NCBI GenBank assembly: GCA_030148025.1 | Contig: JASBUG010000033.1 | Span: 57,682 to 121,681 of the forward strand | DNA length: 64,000 bases | Direction: 5' to 3' | Source of the DNA: Flavobacteriaceae bacterium | GTDB taxonomy: Bacteria; Bacteroidota; Bacteroidia; Flavobacteriales; Flavobacteriaceae | In this document: one piece after another, positions 8,991 through 17,983 of the stretch | How positions within the stretch are numbered: the stretch's first letter is position 1 | Layout: every line of letters starts with the position of its first letter | The notes under the pieces: model-generated | Database searches by the model: none | What the model saw: the letters and a program-made list of their open reading frames with translations, nothing else | What the model was told of the DNA's origin: nothing | Made by a program: the position numbers and the translations under genes

Positions 8991-9342
8991 AGCACAGACC
9001 GTCAATATATTTATCTAGTTTTATCTGAAACAAAGTACCATCAATTAACTCTTCAATTAAATCCAATTCTTCAGTACTTACTGCAAGGTCTACCATAAAT
9101 GAAGGTGTTCTTAATAAAATAGTTCGTGTATTGGTACAATTGCTATTAGCGCAAGCACAATCGCCTCTACCTTTTGCATCTTGAACTTCTTTTGAGAATT
9201 GCTCAATCTCTTCTAAGGATAAATAAAACCCTGTGTCTCTAAAAATTAACTGGAACTTGTTATATACGTTATTAGCAATGTCCTTTTTCCATTGAAAAGA
9301 CATTCCAAAAGTATTTCTATGTATAGGCACTATTTCTTGCAT
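8983..9342 (-). CDS. hypothetical protein, 119 aa, Cys cluster
   Basis: I do not recognise the family with certainty; proteins of this type are common in Bacteroidota. It is cytoplasmic with no signal. It has a cysteine cluster, RGDCACANSNCTNT (C-x-C-x4-C), in the middle, and another Cys next to the C-terminus. The N-terminus reads HRNTFGMSFQWKKD. A metal or redox role for the cysteines is inference. A -7 element sits 21-28 bp upstream, and the 3' end overlaps lpxH on the other strand. Confidence 0.75.
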   Translation of the reverse strand: MQEIVPIHRNTFGMSFQWKKDIANNVYNKFQLIFRDTGFYLSLEEIEQFSKEVQDAKGRGDCACANSNCTNTRTILLRTPSFMVDLAVSTEELDLIEELIDGTLFQIKLDKYIDGLCSN

Positions 9343-9362
9343 GAGTGATAAATTTGATCACT

Positions 9363-9370
9363 CAAATATA
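9363..9370 (-). promoter_or_regulatory. Bacteroidota -7 element for the 119-aa gene
   Basis: On the minus strand this reads TATATTTG, matching TAnnTTTG, 21 bp upstream of the start codon. A small dyad GAGTGA-N8-TCACTC (9343-9362) overlaps the expected transcription start and could be an operator or a 5' hairpin. Confidence 0.5.
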
Positions 9371-9400
9371 CTTATTTAAATTTAATCTAAATAAAAATAA

Positions 9401-10666
9401 TTATTCTTTTTCATGAGCTTCCATATCTTCTGTAAGATCAAGCTTTCTAAAGGATGGAGATACCAATCCAGTAGTAACGACTGTAATAAGTGTCATGGTA
9501 CCGCCAAACACAACAGCAGTCACAGTTCCCATAAGTTTTGCGGTTAATCCGCTTTCGAAAGCTCCAAGTTCATTAGAAGACCCAACAAACATTGAGTTTA
9601 CTGATGATACACGACCACGCATATGGTCAGGAGTTTTGAGCTGCAAAATGGTTTGTCTAATAACCATTGACACACCATCAGTAACACCGCTAAAGAATAA
9701 GGCTATCACTGATACCCAGAAAATTTCAGACAGTCCAAAAACTATAATACAAATACCAAACCCGAAGACAGCACCTAATAACTTTAATCCTGCTTTCTTA
9801 CTTATAGGAAGATAAGCTGTAACCAACATTGTTAAAAATGCGCCAACAGCTGGAGCTGCTCTTAAAACACCAAAGCCTTCTGAACCTACTTCTAAAATAT
9901 CTTGAGCAAATATAGGAAGTAATGCCACTGCACCTCCAAATAACACAGCGATCATATCTAAAGTAAGTGCTCCAAGAATTGCTTTAGTTTTATAGACAAA
10001 CTTGATTCCTTCTTGTAAGCTAGTCATAACAGATTCTCCAATTTTTGGATTTAAAATTGGCTTACGCTTAATCTTTAAAAGAATTAAAAATGATACAACT
10101 ACTAATACAAAAATGATGCATAAAGACCAATGTACACCTATCCAGTTAATTGCTAAACCTGCAAATGCTGGTCCTAATACAGATGCCATTTGCCATGTAG
10201 AGCTATTCCATGTTGCGGCATTAGGATAAATTTTCTTAGGCACTATTAGCGCTACTAAAGAAAAAATAGTAGGCCCAAAAAACGCTCTGAGCAGCCCTCC
10301 AAAAAACACTAAAGCGTAAATATAATAGAGTATCGTGTTTGTTTCCCAAGTTGCTTCAACCGAAGGTAATGTCAATAAAAACAGTCCTAAACTAATGACA
10401 GAAAACGCTGCTATACATTTTAAAAGTAAATTTCGTTTTTCGCTTTGATCCACAATATGGCCAGCAAACAATGCCATGGTTAATGCAGGAATGATCTCCA
10501 TCAAACCAATAACACCAAGTGATAACGGATCTTTAGTTATGGTGTACACTTGCCATTCTATTACAATAAATTGCATAGACCAAGCAAATACTAACACAAA
10601 ACGCATTAATAAAAATGTATTGAATTCTTTATAGCGTAAAGCTGCGTAAGGGTCTTTTTTTGCCAT
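9401..10666 (-). CDS. MFS transporter, EntS/MFS_3-like
   Basis: A 421-residue protein with about 12 transmembrane segments. The segment GHIVDQSEKRNLL after helix 2 matches the MFS motif A position (G-x-x-x-D-x-x-x-R-R). The family exports siderophores, drugs or metabolites by proton antiport. It starts 1 bp after the recJ stop on the same strand and is the last gene of the osmC-recJ-MFS operon. The substrate is not predictable. Confidence 0.87.
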   Translation of the reverse strand: MAKKDPYAALRYKEFNTFLLMRFVLVFAWSMQFIVIEWQVYTITKDPLSLGVIGLMEIIPALTMALFAGHIVDQSEKRNLLLKCIAAFSVISLGLFLLTLPSVEATWETNTILYYIYALVFFGGLLRAFFGPTIFSLVALIVPKKIYPNAATWNSSTWQMASVLGPAFAGLAINWIGVHWSLCIIFVLVVVSFLILLKIKRKPILNPKIGESVMTSLQEGIKFVYKTKAILGALTLDMIAVLFGGAVALLPIFAQDILEVGSEGFGVLRAAPAVGAFLTMLVTAYLPISKKAGLKLLGAVFGFGICIIVFGLSEIFWVSVIALFFSGVTDGVSMVIRQTILQLKTPDHMRGRVSSVNSMFVGSSNELGAFESGLTAKLMGTVTAVVFGGTMTLITVVTTGLVSPSFRKLDLTEDMEAHEKE

Positions 10667-10667
10667 A

Positions 10668-12362
10668 TTAATCAGGCTTAATATCTCGAAGTTTTAATTG
10701 TAGACTAACTGAACCATTCCAATGGTTTTCATCAATAGAATACACCGCTTTAAAAGGTTTCCTGTCTCTAATCAGGCTTAGCTTATTTCCTAAACCAAAT
10801 CCAATACCGCCTATTTTATTATTGCCGCCTTGTGTAGCTGTTATTTTTAAATGTTTATCATCTTCTCCAACACATTTTCCATAGCCAGTATCGTGTAGAT
10901 GTTCAGACATAAATATAGGCGTCATGTTTCCAGGACCAAACGGCGCAAACTGGCGCATAATGCGCATTAATTTATTGTCTATTTGATGAAGCTCTAATTG
11001 CGTATCAACTTTAATTTCTGGAGTTAGTAAATGGTTATCTATAGTTGCCTTAACTACTTCTTCAAACTTATCTTTAAATGCCTGATAGTTTTCTTCCTTG
11101 AGTGTTAATCCAGCCGCATATTTATGTCCGCCGAATTGTTCAATATGTTCAGAGCATGCTTCCAAAGCATTGTAAACATCAAACCCTGAAACAGAACGCG
11201 CAGAAGCTGCTAGTTTATCACCGCTTTTAGTAAATACTAATGTTGGTCTATAATATGTTTCGGTAAGTCTTGAAGCTACAATTCCAATGACACCTTTGTG
11301 CCAATTTTTATCATAAACAACAGTCGTAAAACGCTCCTGTTCTTTCTGTTCTTCAATTTGCTTTAGCGCTTCTTCTGTAATTCGCTTATCTGCTTCACGT
11401 CTGTCGGTATTAAACGTTTCTATCTCGGAGGCATATTCAGCTGCTAGATTATAATCCGTTTCGGTTAACAGAGTTACCGCATGATTCCCATGTTTCATAC
11501 GTCCAGCAGCATTTATTCGAGGTGCTATAATAAACACCACATCAGTAATGGTAAACGTATCCTTTTTTACTTGCTGAAGAATAGTTTTTATTCCTGTTCG
11601 AGGCGCTTCATTAATAACCTGTAATCCAAAATAAGCTAACACTCGATTTTCGCCAGTAATAGGCACAATATCTGCGGCAATCGCTGTAGCAACCAGATCT
11701 AGATATTCGGTTAGATCTTCAACTTTTTTTCCTTGTTTAGAAGCCAAAGCTTGAATGAGTTTAAACCCAACTCCACAACCACATAATTCTTTATAAGGAT
11801 ACTCACAATCATGTCGTTTCGGATCTAAAACCGCTGCTGCTTCAGGAATGGTTTCTCCTGGCCTATGATGATCACAAATAATAAAATCAATACCCTTTTC
11901 TTTGGCGTATGCAACTTTATCTAGAGCCTTAATACCACAATCTAAGGCAATAATTAAAGTGAATTCATTGTCATGCGCATAATCAATTCCTTGAAACGAC
12001 ACTCCATAACCTTCCTCATATCTATCAGGAATATAAGTTGCAATATCACTACTTCTAGTTTTTAAATACGAAGACATTAAGGCTACTGATGTTGTGCCAT
12101 CAACATCATAATCGCCATAAACCAAAATACGCTCATTAGAACTTAACGCCTTTTCAATTCTAGTCACTGCAAGATCCATATCTTTCATTAGAAAGGGATC
12201 ATGAAGATCATCTAAACTAGGCCTGAAAAATAGTTTCGCTTCCTCAAAAGTTTCTATACCACGTTGCACTAACAACGTAGCTACAATTTCTTCAACTTGA
12301 AGTGCTTCTTGAAGGTGCTTTACTTTTGCTATTTCTGGTTTTGGCTTTAATGTCCAACGCAT
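10668..12362 (-). CDS. recJ: single-stranded-DNA-specific exonuclease RecJ
   Basis: A 564-residue 5'-3' ssDNA exonuclease acting in RecF recombination and mismatch repair. DHH-family metal motifs are present: D84-Y-D86-V-D88 within VYGDYDVDGTTS, LDCG near 141, and D164-H165-H166 followed by RPG. The DHHA1 GGHKYAAG motif lies in the second half, and the OB domain at the C-terminus. Length is typical. It follows the OsmC gene by 3 bp. Confidence 0.95.
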   Translation of the reverse strand: MRWTLKPKPEIAKVKHLQEALQVEEIVATLLVQRGIETFEEAKLFFRPSLDDLHDPFLMKDMDLAVTRIEKALSSNERILVYGDYDVDGTTSVALMSSYLKTRSSDIATYIPDRYEEGYGVSFQGIDYAHDNEFTLIIALDCGIKALDKVAYAKEKGIDFIICDHHRPGETIPEAAAVLDPKRHDCEYPYKELCGCGVGFKLIQALASKQGKKVEDLTEYLDLVATAIAADIVPITGENRVLAYFGLQVINEAPRTGIKTILQQVKKDTFTITDVVFIIAPRINAAGRMKHGNHAVTLLTETDYNLAAEYASEIETFNTDRREADKRITEEALKQIEEQKEQERFTTVVYDKNWHKGVIGIVASRLTETYYRPTLVFTKSGDKLAASARSVSGFDVYNALEACSEHIEQFGGHKYAAGLTLKEENYQAFKDKFEEVVKATIDNHLLTPEIKVDTQLELHQIDNKLMRIMRQFAPFGPGNMTPIFMSEHLHDTGYGKCVGEDDKHLKITATQGGNNKIGGIGFGLGNKLSLIRDRKPFKAVYSIDENHWNGSVSLQLKLRDIKPD

Positions 12363-12365
12363 TCT

Positions 12366-12788
12366 TTAAGAATTGTGAAAATGGATGTTGGTATATATAG
12401 TAGCAAACTTTCTGAACATTTCCATAACACCACAGTATTTTTCTATCGATAGGTCTACTGCTTTTTTAAATTTCGCTTCTTTTAAATCCTTACCATAAAA
12501 ATGATAATCAACTGTTACAGTATGATAATATTTTGGGTGTTCATCTGTTAATTCTGCTTCAACGTCCATTTTAAATTCATAATCTGTTACTTTCATCTTA
12601 TTTAAAATAGATACGACATCTAATCCAGAACATCCTGCTAGAGATGACAACATCATTGCTTTTGGCCCAAGTCCGAAACGTTCATTACTCCCCTCAACAT
12701 CAGTATCCATGATTACCGTTTTACCACTAGGATTGTCCGATTCAAATTGCATACCGCCTTTCCAATGTGTTGTGATTTTATTATTCAT
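12366..12788 (-). CDS. OsmC family peroxidase-like protein
   Basis: A 140-residue cytoplasmic OsmC/Ohr-fold protein. The two cysteines of the family are C53 (LAGCSGLD) and C119 (EKYCGVM), which in OsmC/Ohr reduce organic hydroperoxides. It is the first gene of an operon with recJ and the MFS exporter, which fits an oxidative-stress context. A near-ideal promoter lies upstream. Confidence 0.9.
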   Translation of the reverse strand: MNNKITTHWKGGMQFESDNPSGKTVIMDTDVEGSNERFGLGPKAMMLSSLAGCSGLDVVSILNKMKVTDYEFKMDVEAELTDEHPKYYHTVTVDYHFYGKDLKEAKFKKAVDLSIEKYCGVMEMFRKFATIYTNIHFHNS

Positions 12789-12819
12789 AGTTTAAAGATT
12801 TTTTCGTTTATTGTTCATT

Positions 12820-12848
12820 CAAAAATACTATTTATAAACTTAAAACAA
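12820..12848 (-). promoter_or_regulatory. Bacteroidota sigma-A promoter for osmC-recJ-MFS
   Basis: On the minus strand a -33 TTG (12848-12846) is followed after 18 bp by TATTTTTG (12827-12820), matching TTG-N(17-20)-TAnnTTTG. The expected transcription start is near 12813, 25 bp upstream of the OsmC ATG. Confidence 0.6.
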
Positions 12849-12855
12849 CACTAAA

Positions 12856-13458
12856 ATGCCTTTAGTAACACCACTTGATCCAAATCATGATGAAGAGACA
12901 AAACGCTTATCCGATTTTTATAATGAAACTCTAGGGTTTTGTCCAAATTCGGTTTTAACTATGCAACGTCGTCCTGAAATAAGTAAAGCTTTTATAAACC
13001 TAAATAAGGCTGTAATGGCTAATCATGGTCGTGTAACCTCAGACCTAAAACGAATGATCGCTTGGGTAAGTAGTAACTCAACTGGTTGTCGTTATTGTCA
13101 AGCTCATGCTATTCGCGCTGCAGAGCGCTATGGTGCCGAACAAGAAAAACTAGATAATATTTGGGAATATAGAACTCATCCTGCATTTTCTGAAGGAGAA
13201 CGTGCTGCACTCGATTTTAGCTTGGTTGCTTCTCAAGTACCAAATGCTGTTGATGAAGACATAAAAAAACGTTTATACGAACATTGGGATGAAGGAGAAA
13301 TTGTGGAAATGCTTGGTGTGATCTCTTTATTTGGATACTTAAATAGATGGAATGATTCTATGGGAACAAATATTGAAGATGGTGCTGTAGAAAGTGGTGA
13401 GCAATATCTAGGGAAACATGGATGGAATGAAGGTAAACATAATGGTTCTCAGTATTAA
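12856..13458 (+). CDS. carboxymuconolactone decarboxylase/AhpD-like peroxidase-related protein
   Basis: A 200-residue helical protein with the AhpD active-site motif C78-R-Y-C81-x2-H84 (TGCRYCQAHAIRAAERYG). AhpD-like proteins use this C-x-x-C pair to reduce peroxides or peroxiredoxin partners. It lies divergent from the OsmC operon, sharing a short intergenic region, so both may respond to peroxide. It ends 18 bp before a bidirectional terminator. Confidence 0.88.
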   Translation: MPLVTPLDPNHDEETKRLSDFYNETLGFCPNSVLTMQRRPEISKAFINLNKAVMANHGRVTSDLKRMIAWVSSNSTGCRYCQAHAIRAAERYGAEQEKLDNIWEYRTHPAFSEGERAALDFSLVASQVPNAVDEDIKKRLYEHWDEGEIVEMLGVISLFGYLNRWNDSMGTNIEDGAVESGEQYLGKHGWNEGKHNGSQY

Positions 13459-13476
13459 ACCGCAAAACACCAATTC

Positions 13477-13513
13477 AAAAAAAGCCTCATCAATAATTGA
13501 TGAGGCTTTTTTT
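13477..13513. terminator. bidirectional intrinsic terminator
   Basis: A perfect inverted repeat GCCTCATCAAT / ATTGATGAGGC is flanked by A7 and T7 tracts, between two convergent genes (AhpD-like and M28 peptidase). Confidence 0.9.
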
Positions 13514-13522
13514 GAACATCTC

Positions 13523-15241
13523 TTAATTCGATTTTAATGCGGTCAAAACAATATTCACTTCTTCTTTTATTTTCTTTTTGGTTGCTTCAATATTTGCGTT
13601 CATTAAATCTTTATCCTTAACCATGTCTAAAACAGAATTAGCCGCTTTTAAATACCAATCTTCCCATGCTCTAATAATTTCAATTTGTTCTTCAAGTATA
13701 CCTCCGTTTTGAATCGCCAATAAACCCTGCTCCAGCTCTTCTTGAAGTCGACTGACAGATACATTCTCAATGTTTTTTAATATTTCTTTCGCTGTATCTT
13801 TATCTGAATTCAGTAATTCAAATGCCGAAACTAATGCAGCTGTACCAACATTTTTTAATGTAGACTTAGAAACCTTATCAATTCTATCATTATCTGTATG
13901 ATAGAATTGATCTGTAAAATGCCAAAATAATACGCTAGGAATATTTCCTCTTAAAAATGGCACATGATCACTACCTCCTTCATAAGGGTTGGTATTTACT
14001 TCCCAATTAGCGCGTTTTCCTTGTTCTTTAAACTTTTCAATCACAAAGTCATTTAAATAATGAGGTTTCATGTCTTCGAGTTTTAACTTTTGACCACCCC
14101 ATTCGGTATGTTTGTCATTTCCTCTAGTCCAAATTGCACTTGGATCAGGCATTTTCTCAATTAAAAATGAACCTCCTGTAATATCTGTGTTTTCACCAAC
14201 CATATCTAGAGAAATACCCCACTTAATGTGCTGAGCTCTCAAACTATCTTCATTTACATATCTTCTTGTAGAAATAATTTCATCACCCCACAGAAAAGTC
14301 AAAGTTCTTTTTGGTATAAATTTTTTCTCTTTAATCAATTTAGCTGTAACCGATGCCATTTCTAGAGCAACTCCTACACCTGTAGCATTATCATTAGCTC
14401 CTGGTTCTTGTACATGAGCACTAAAAACTAGACGTTCTTTTGGTGCTTCAGAGCCTTTAATATCTGCAACAATTGTTAATTCTTCTGAAGGGTAAATCCT
14501 AGTTTCAACTTTTACATTCAGTGTTGTTTTTCCTTTTAACACACTCTTCTTCAAACGTTCTTTAGCTTCAAACGACATAGCAATTCCCCATGATTTTTTA
14601 ACGGTGTCTAAAGGAATTGATCTAAATTGAATTGAAGTTTTATTCTTTTCTGGTTGTAAATAATCAGGATTGTTATATGTCATAATACCAACTGCTCCTC
14701 CTTCAACTATTGCTGTTTTAAAAATTCTTGCAGGGTGAGTTTCTGCAAAAACTATTTTCCCTTTTACATTAGTCTTTGCTAATTCATTAATGTTTTCTAT
14801 ATAAACTACTTCAGCTTTTATCCCCTCTTTGGGAGTACTATATGAATTAATAGCCAGCATATTTCGATTAGTCGAATGATTAAGTAAAGGTTTTTCTTCA
14901 CCATCAATTGTTATAATAGCATCTACCGATTCCCATGTTGGTTTTTTTAATGATCTTGTTTCAATTCTGTAGGTTAACAAATCACTTTGCTTTGCTTTTT
15001 CTTCTTTAATAAAGCCTTCTTTTTCTAGTTGTTCAGCAATCTTATATATACTTTTATTAAAACCAGTATTTCCAACCACACGCCAATATTGTTCTACAAA
15101 AGCTGTGGTTTCATATGCTAAATCTCCTGTCAATTTGCTGTTAATAATATCAAAATACTCTTTTTCAATTATTTTATTGTTTTGGTCACATGAAAAAAGA
15201 GTAGCGGCAAAAATTAAAATATAAATTACTTTTTTAAACAT
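13523..15241 (-). CDS. M28 family metallopeptidase, lipoprotein
   Basis: A 572-residue lipoprotein with signal ILIFAATLFSC (lipobox Cys18). A PA-like insert covers roughly residues 90-240. The M28 zinc site is visible: H in FSAHVQEPG, D in GANDNATG, the E of WGDE, D in SLDMVGE, and H in FYHTDND, with GGSDHVPFLRG before it. The usual H-x-D of the first motif is H-V-Q here and the usual E-E is D-E. These peptidases remove N-terminal residues from peptides at the cell surface or periplasm. It is transcribed alone. Confidence 0.9.
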   Translation of the reverse strand: MFKKVIYILIFAATLFSCDQNNKIIEKEYFDIINSKLTGDLAYETTAFVEQYWRVVGNTGFNKSIYKIAEQLEKEGFIKEEKAKQSDLLTYRIETRSLKKPTWESVDAIITIDGEEKPLLNHSTNRNMLAINSYSTPKEGIKAEVVYIENINELAKTNVKGKIVFAETHPARIFKTAIVEGGAVGIMTYNNPDYLQPEKNKTSIQFRSIPLDTVKKSWGIAMSFEAKERLKKSVLKGKTTLNVKVETRIYPSEELTIVADIKGSEAPKERLVFSAHVQEPGANDNATGVGVALEMASVTAKLIKEKKFIPKRTLTFLWGDEIISTRRYVNEDSLRAQHIKWGISLDMVGENTDITGGSFLIEKMPDPSAIWTRGNDKHTEWGGQKLKLEDMKPHYLNDFVIEKFKEQGKRANWEVNTNPYEGGSDHVPFLRGNIPSVLFWHFTDQFYHTDNDRIDKVSKSTLKNVGTAALVSAFELLNSDKDTAKEILKNIENVSVSRLQEELEQGLLAIQNGGILEEQIEIIRAWEDWYLKAANSVLDMVKDKDLMNANIEATKKKIKEEVNIVLTALKSN

Positions 15242-15275
15242 ACTATTATTGGGTTTTATTAATACTACTAATGTG

Positions 15276-15848
15276 TTAAGGTATAATTTCTACAATTTTC
15301 TCTTTAAGAATAGGAACGATTTCATCTTCAAACCAAGGGTTTTTGGTTAACCAAAATCTGTTTCTTGGTGAAGGGTGTGGTAGTACAAAATACTTGGGCA
15401 AGTACTCTTGATAATTAGCAACCGTTTCGGTAAGTGTTTTTTTAGCCTGTTTTTGCAAATAATACTTCTGTGCATACATACCAATTAAAATCACTAATTC
15501 TAATTTTGGCATTTGCGTTATTAATTGCTCATGCCATTGAGGCGCACATTCTGGTCGCGGAGGTAAATCGCCACTTTTACCTTTTCCAGGATAACAAAAT
15601 CCCATCGGAACTATTGCAAAATTCTGTTCATTATAGAATTGCTCACTAGTAACTCCAAGCCATTTTCGTAGTTGTTTGCCACTAGCATCATCCCAGGGAA
15701 CTCCTGAGTTATGTACTTTAGTTCCTGGGGCTTGACCAATGATGACTATTTTAGAATCTGGATGTGCTGATACTACAGGTCGTGGCCCAAGTGCTAAATG
15801 TTTTGAGCAAATGGTGCATTGTCTAATTTCATATAATAAATCTTCCAT
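15276..15848 (-). CDS. uracil-DNA glycosylase family protein
   Basis: A 190-residue UDG-superfamily protein. The family motif GQAPGTKVHNSGVPWDDASG (about residues 38-57) resembles the GxAPG water-activating motif of families 4 and 5, and LPHPSPRNRFW near 155-165 is the DNA-intercalation motif. An N-terminal CTIC pair is present, but the full four-cysteine Fe-S set of family 4 is not. Removal of deaminated bases is the likely role. REP-like DNA and an rsmI fragment lie immediately upstream. Confidence 0.87.
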   Translation of the reverse strand: MEDLLYEIRQCTICSKHLALGPRPVVSAHPDSKIVIIGQAPGTKVHNSGVPWDDASGKQLRKWLGVTSEQFYNEQNFAIVPMGFCYPGKGKSGDLPPRPECAPQWHEQLITQMPKLELVILIGMYAQKYYLQKQAKKTLTETVANYQEYLPKYFVLPHPSPRNRFWLTKNPWFEDEIVPILKEKIVEIIP

Positions 15849-15857
15849 TAAAAAGAT

Positions 15858-15881
15858 GTTTCGACTGCGCTCAACATGACA
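15858..15881. repeat. REP-like fragment
   Basis: The segment TTTCGACTGCGCTCAACATG followed by ACA resembles a short, dispersed, partly palindromic repeat that I recall from intergenic regions of flavobacterial genomes. One copy is present here, between the UDG-like gene and the rsmI fragment. Confidence 0.45.
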
Positions 15882-15929
15882 TTATTTTTTTCCTGCAACA
15901 ATAATAACAATTTAGCCTTTAGGTGGTTT
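15882..15929 (-). pseudogene. fossil 3' end of rsmI
   Basis: On the minus strand this reads K-P-P-K-G-stop-I-V-I-I-V-A-G-K-K-stop, against KPPKGEIVIIVAGKGK-stop at the end of the intact rsmI. DNA identity is 33 of 35 over 15895-15929 versus 16345-16379. One of the two mismatches turns the GAA Glu codon into TAA. The outer codons differ synonymously (GCA for GCT, GGA for GGT). It directly abuts the stop codon of the orphan gene. Confidence 0.8.
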
Positions 15930-16301
15930 TTATTTCAAACTCTTTAAATACTTATTTCGTTTAAACTCATTATAATCATCAATTATAATCCCACTAGTTG
16001 TGTGAAAAAATATGCTGTCAGAATTAACTTTTTTAATTATTGAATCACCCTTTTTCAATTTGTCAAACAAGTCCCTATGAACAATCAATTCAGGTCCATT
16101 TTTTAAGTAAATTTTATTTCCTTTTATAGGGTGTTCATCTTTTTTTAAAAGCAAGGTTGCTTTAAATTCAATTTTTTTAAAGTCTAAGTAATCCTTTTTG
16201 ATAAAATAATTAGTATTCATAAACCAAATCAAAAAACAAAATATTATGGCAAAAACCCCTAGTATTGAAATTTGTGTTTGTTTATTATTAGTTTTTGTCA
16301 T
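15930..16301 (-). CDS. hypothetical membrane-anchored protein, 123 aa
   Basis: I recognise no family. One N-terminal hydrophobic helix (about residues 11-31, ISILGVFAIIFCFLIWFM) precedes a charged Lys-rich domain of about 90 residues, which reads as beta-strand-rich. It therefore probably anchors in the inner membrane with the C-terminal domain outside. It is very AT-rich. It lies between intact rsmI and a fossil of the rsmI 3' end, which marks it as an inserted accessory gene. It could be an immunity- or defence-type small protein; that is speculation. Confidence 0.65.
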   Translation of the reverse strand: MTKTNNKQTQISILGVFAIIFCFLIWFMNTNYFIKKDYLDFKKIEFKATLLLKKDEHPIKGNKIYLKNGPELIVHRDLFDKLKKGDSIIKKVNSDSIFFHTTSGIIIDDYNEFKRNKYLKSLK

Positions 16302-16328
16302 TTTTCAAATTACACAATACAACAATGG

Positions 16329-17003
16329 CTACTTTCCTTTACCAGCAACAATAATAACAATTTCACCTTTAGGTGGTTTGGTTGTATAGTATTCTAATAC
16401 TTCCTTGGCTGTACTACGTATAGTTTCTTCGTAGAGTTTTGTTAATTCTCTAGAGACTGAAACCTGCCTATCTTCTCCAAAATATTCGCAAAAATTAGTG
16501 AGTGTTTTAACAAGTTTATGCGGACTTTCATAAAACACCATTGTTCTGGTTTCTTCTGCTAATAGAGTAAGTCGCGTTTGTCGTCCTTTCTTAACAGGCA
16601 AAAATCCTTCAAATACAAATTTATCATTAGGCAAACCACTATTAACTAGTGCAGGCACAAAAGCAGTAGCTCCAGGTAAGCACTCAACTTCAATACCATT
16701 TTCTATACAAGCTCTAGTTAGTAAAAACCCAGGATCTGAAATAGCAGGTGTCCCAGCATCACTAATAAGTGCTATTGACATTCCGCTTTGTAACTTATGA
16801 ACTATAGAAGCAACTGTTTTATGTTCATTATGCATATGGTGAGACTGCGAAGGTGTGTTGATCTCAAAATGCTTCAATAATTTTCCAGATGTACGTGTAT
16901 CTTCGGCGAGAATTAAATCGACTTCTTTTAAAACTTCAATAGCTCTAAAAGTAATGTCCTTTAAATTTCCTATTGGTGTAGGAACGATAAAAAGCTTACT
17001 CAT
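16329..17003 (-). CDS. rsmI: 16S rRNA (cytidine(1402)-2'-O)-methyltransferase RsmI
   Basis: A 224-residue SAM-dependent tetrapyrrole-methylase-fold enzyme that 2'-O-methylates C1402 in the 30S P site. Motifs: VPTPIGNLKDITFRA at the N-terminus, AEDTRTSGKLLKHF near 34-47, and ISDAGTPAISDPG near 80-92. It overlaps the upstream 248-aa gene by one base (17003). The last 12 codons are duplicated 450 bp downstream as a fossil. Confidence 0.95.
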   Translation of the reverse strand: MSKLFIVPTPIGNLKDITFRAIEVLKEVDLILAEDTRTSGKLLKHFEINTPSQSHHMHNEHKTVASIVHKLQSGMSIALISDAGTPAISDPGFLLTRACIENGIEVECLPGATAFVPALVNSGLPNDKFVFEGFLPVKKGRQTRLTLLAEETRTMVFYESPHKLVKTLTNFCEYFGEDRQVSVSRELTKLYEETIRSTAKEVLEYYTTKPPKGEIVIIVAGKGK

Positions 17004-17749
17004 TATTCAAATTTACCTTGAATAAGTTCCATAAAACGTTCTTCATACTCTTCTTTTCCTTCCCAATGATTATAATCTGGCTTGATAATATTTTGAATTA
17101 ACGCACTAGCTTCCTCGAAGGTTTCAGAGGTGTTAATTTGTGAAAGTACACGTTCAAAGTCTTCATTATTTCCATCAAATAAATGTTTGATAAATGCGAT
17201 CTTATCATTCAGTCCAATGGTTAAGCCTCTACCTTTTAAAGCATCGTTTAGCGATTTTTTCACGTCATCTTTAACCTGATTTGTTTGTGTAGAAACAGGT
17301 TCGAAAACAGGTATATCTTTAAACCCAGCTGTTATTTCTTCAAAATCATCTTTAATATTCTCCTTTTTAGGAAGTATCGATTCTAATATATCATCCACAT
17401 TTTGGTCTTCTTGAGGCATATGTGCAACCATATCCTTGATCTGCTCCATAACAGGTTGCATAATACCATCGTCTTCAACCTCATCCATATTCACATAAAT
17501 CTTATCTTCAACCTCAATATTATCACTTACTTTATTATTAAATGCAGTATCAAGCATTCCAAAAAATGAGGAATCGTTTCCAATAGTTGGCATATCATCT
17601 TCAAAATTTTCTTGGGCAAACTTCAATACACTTAATTTTTCATAGAGTGCTGTTACCTCGGCATGCATTTTAATAACATCTTCTTTTCCTTTTAGTTTTA
17701 GGATTCTATGTGCAATGCTAATTAATTCTGATTCTAGTTTCTTTTTCAT
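17003..17749 (-). CDS. hypothetical protein, 248 aa
   Basis: I do not recognise a domain family. The N-terminus (residues 1-45) is a likely coiled coil, the middle is a long acidic, low-complexity region (about 50-150, rich in D and E), and the C-terminus (about 165-248) is a helical domain ending EEYEERFMELIQGKFE. It has no signal or membrane segment. The 1-bp overlap with rsmI indicates translational coupling. The acidic linker suggests a cytoplasmic partner-binding protein. Confidence 0.8.
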   Translation of the reverse strand: MKKKLESELISIAHRILKLKGKEDVIKMHAEVTALYEKLSVLKFAQENFEDDMPTIGNDSSFFGMLDTAFNNKVSDNIEVEDKIYVNMDEVEDDGIMQPVMEQIKDMVAHMPQEDQNVDDILESILPKKENIKDDFEEITAGFKDIPVFEPVSTQTNQVKDDVKKSLNDALKGRGLTIGLNDKIAFIKHLFDGNNEDFERVLSQINTSETFEEASALIQNIIKPDYNHWEGKEEYEERFMELIQGKFE

Positions 17750-17983
17750 CTGTTCAAAATTTTTATCGATTAATTGAAGAAAATAAAAATTTCTTCTCCT
17801 CTATAACCGTTATACTTTCGTCTAAAAAATTCAATTCTAAGCTTTTTAAATTTAAGAATAGATTTTTTTAGTCTCATTTCATAACTTTTAAATTTAATGC
17901 TCTTTTGGTTTTTGATTTTTAATAAATTTACGCCACCTTTATGCAAACGAAGTTTTCCTTTGTTTTAGTGTTAAAATTACAAA

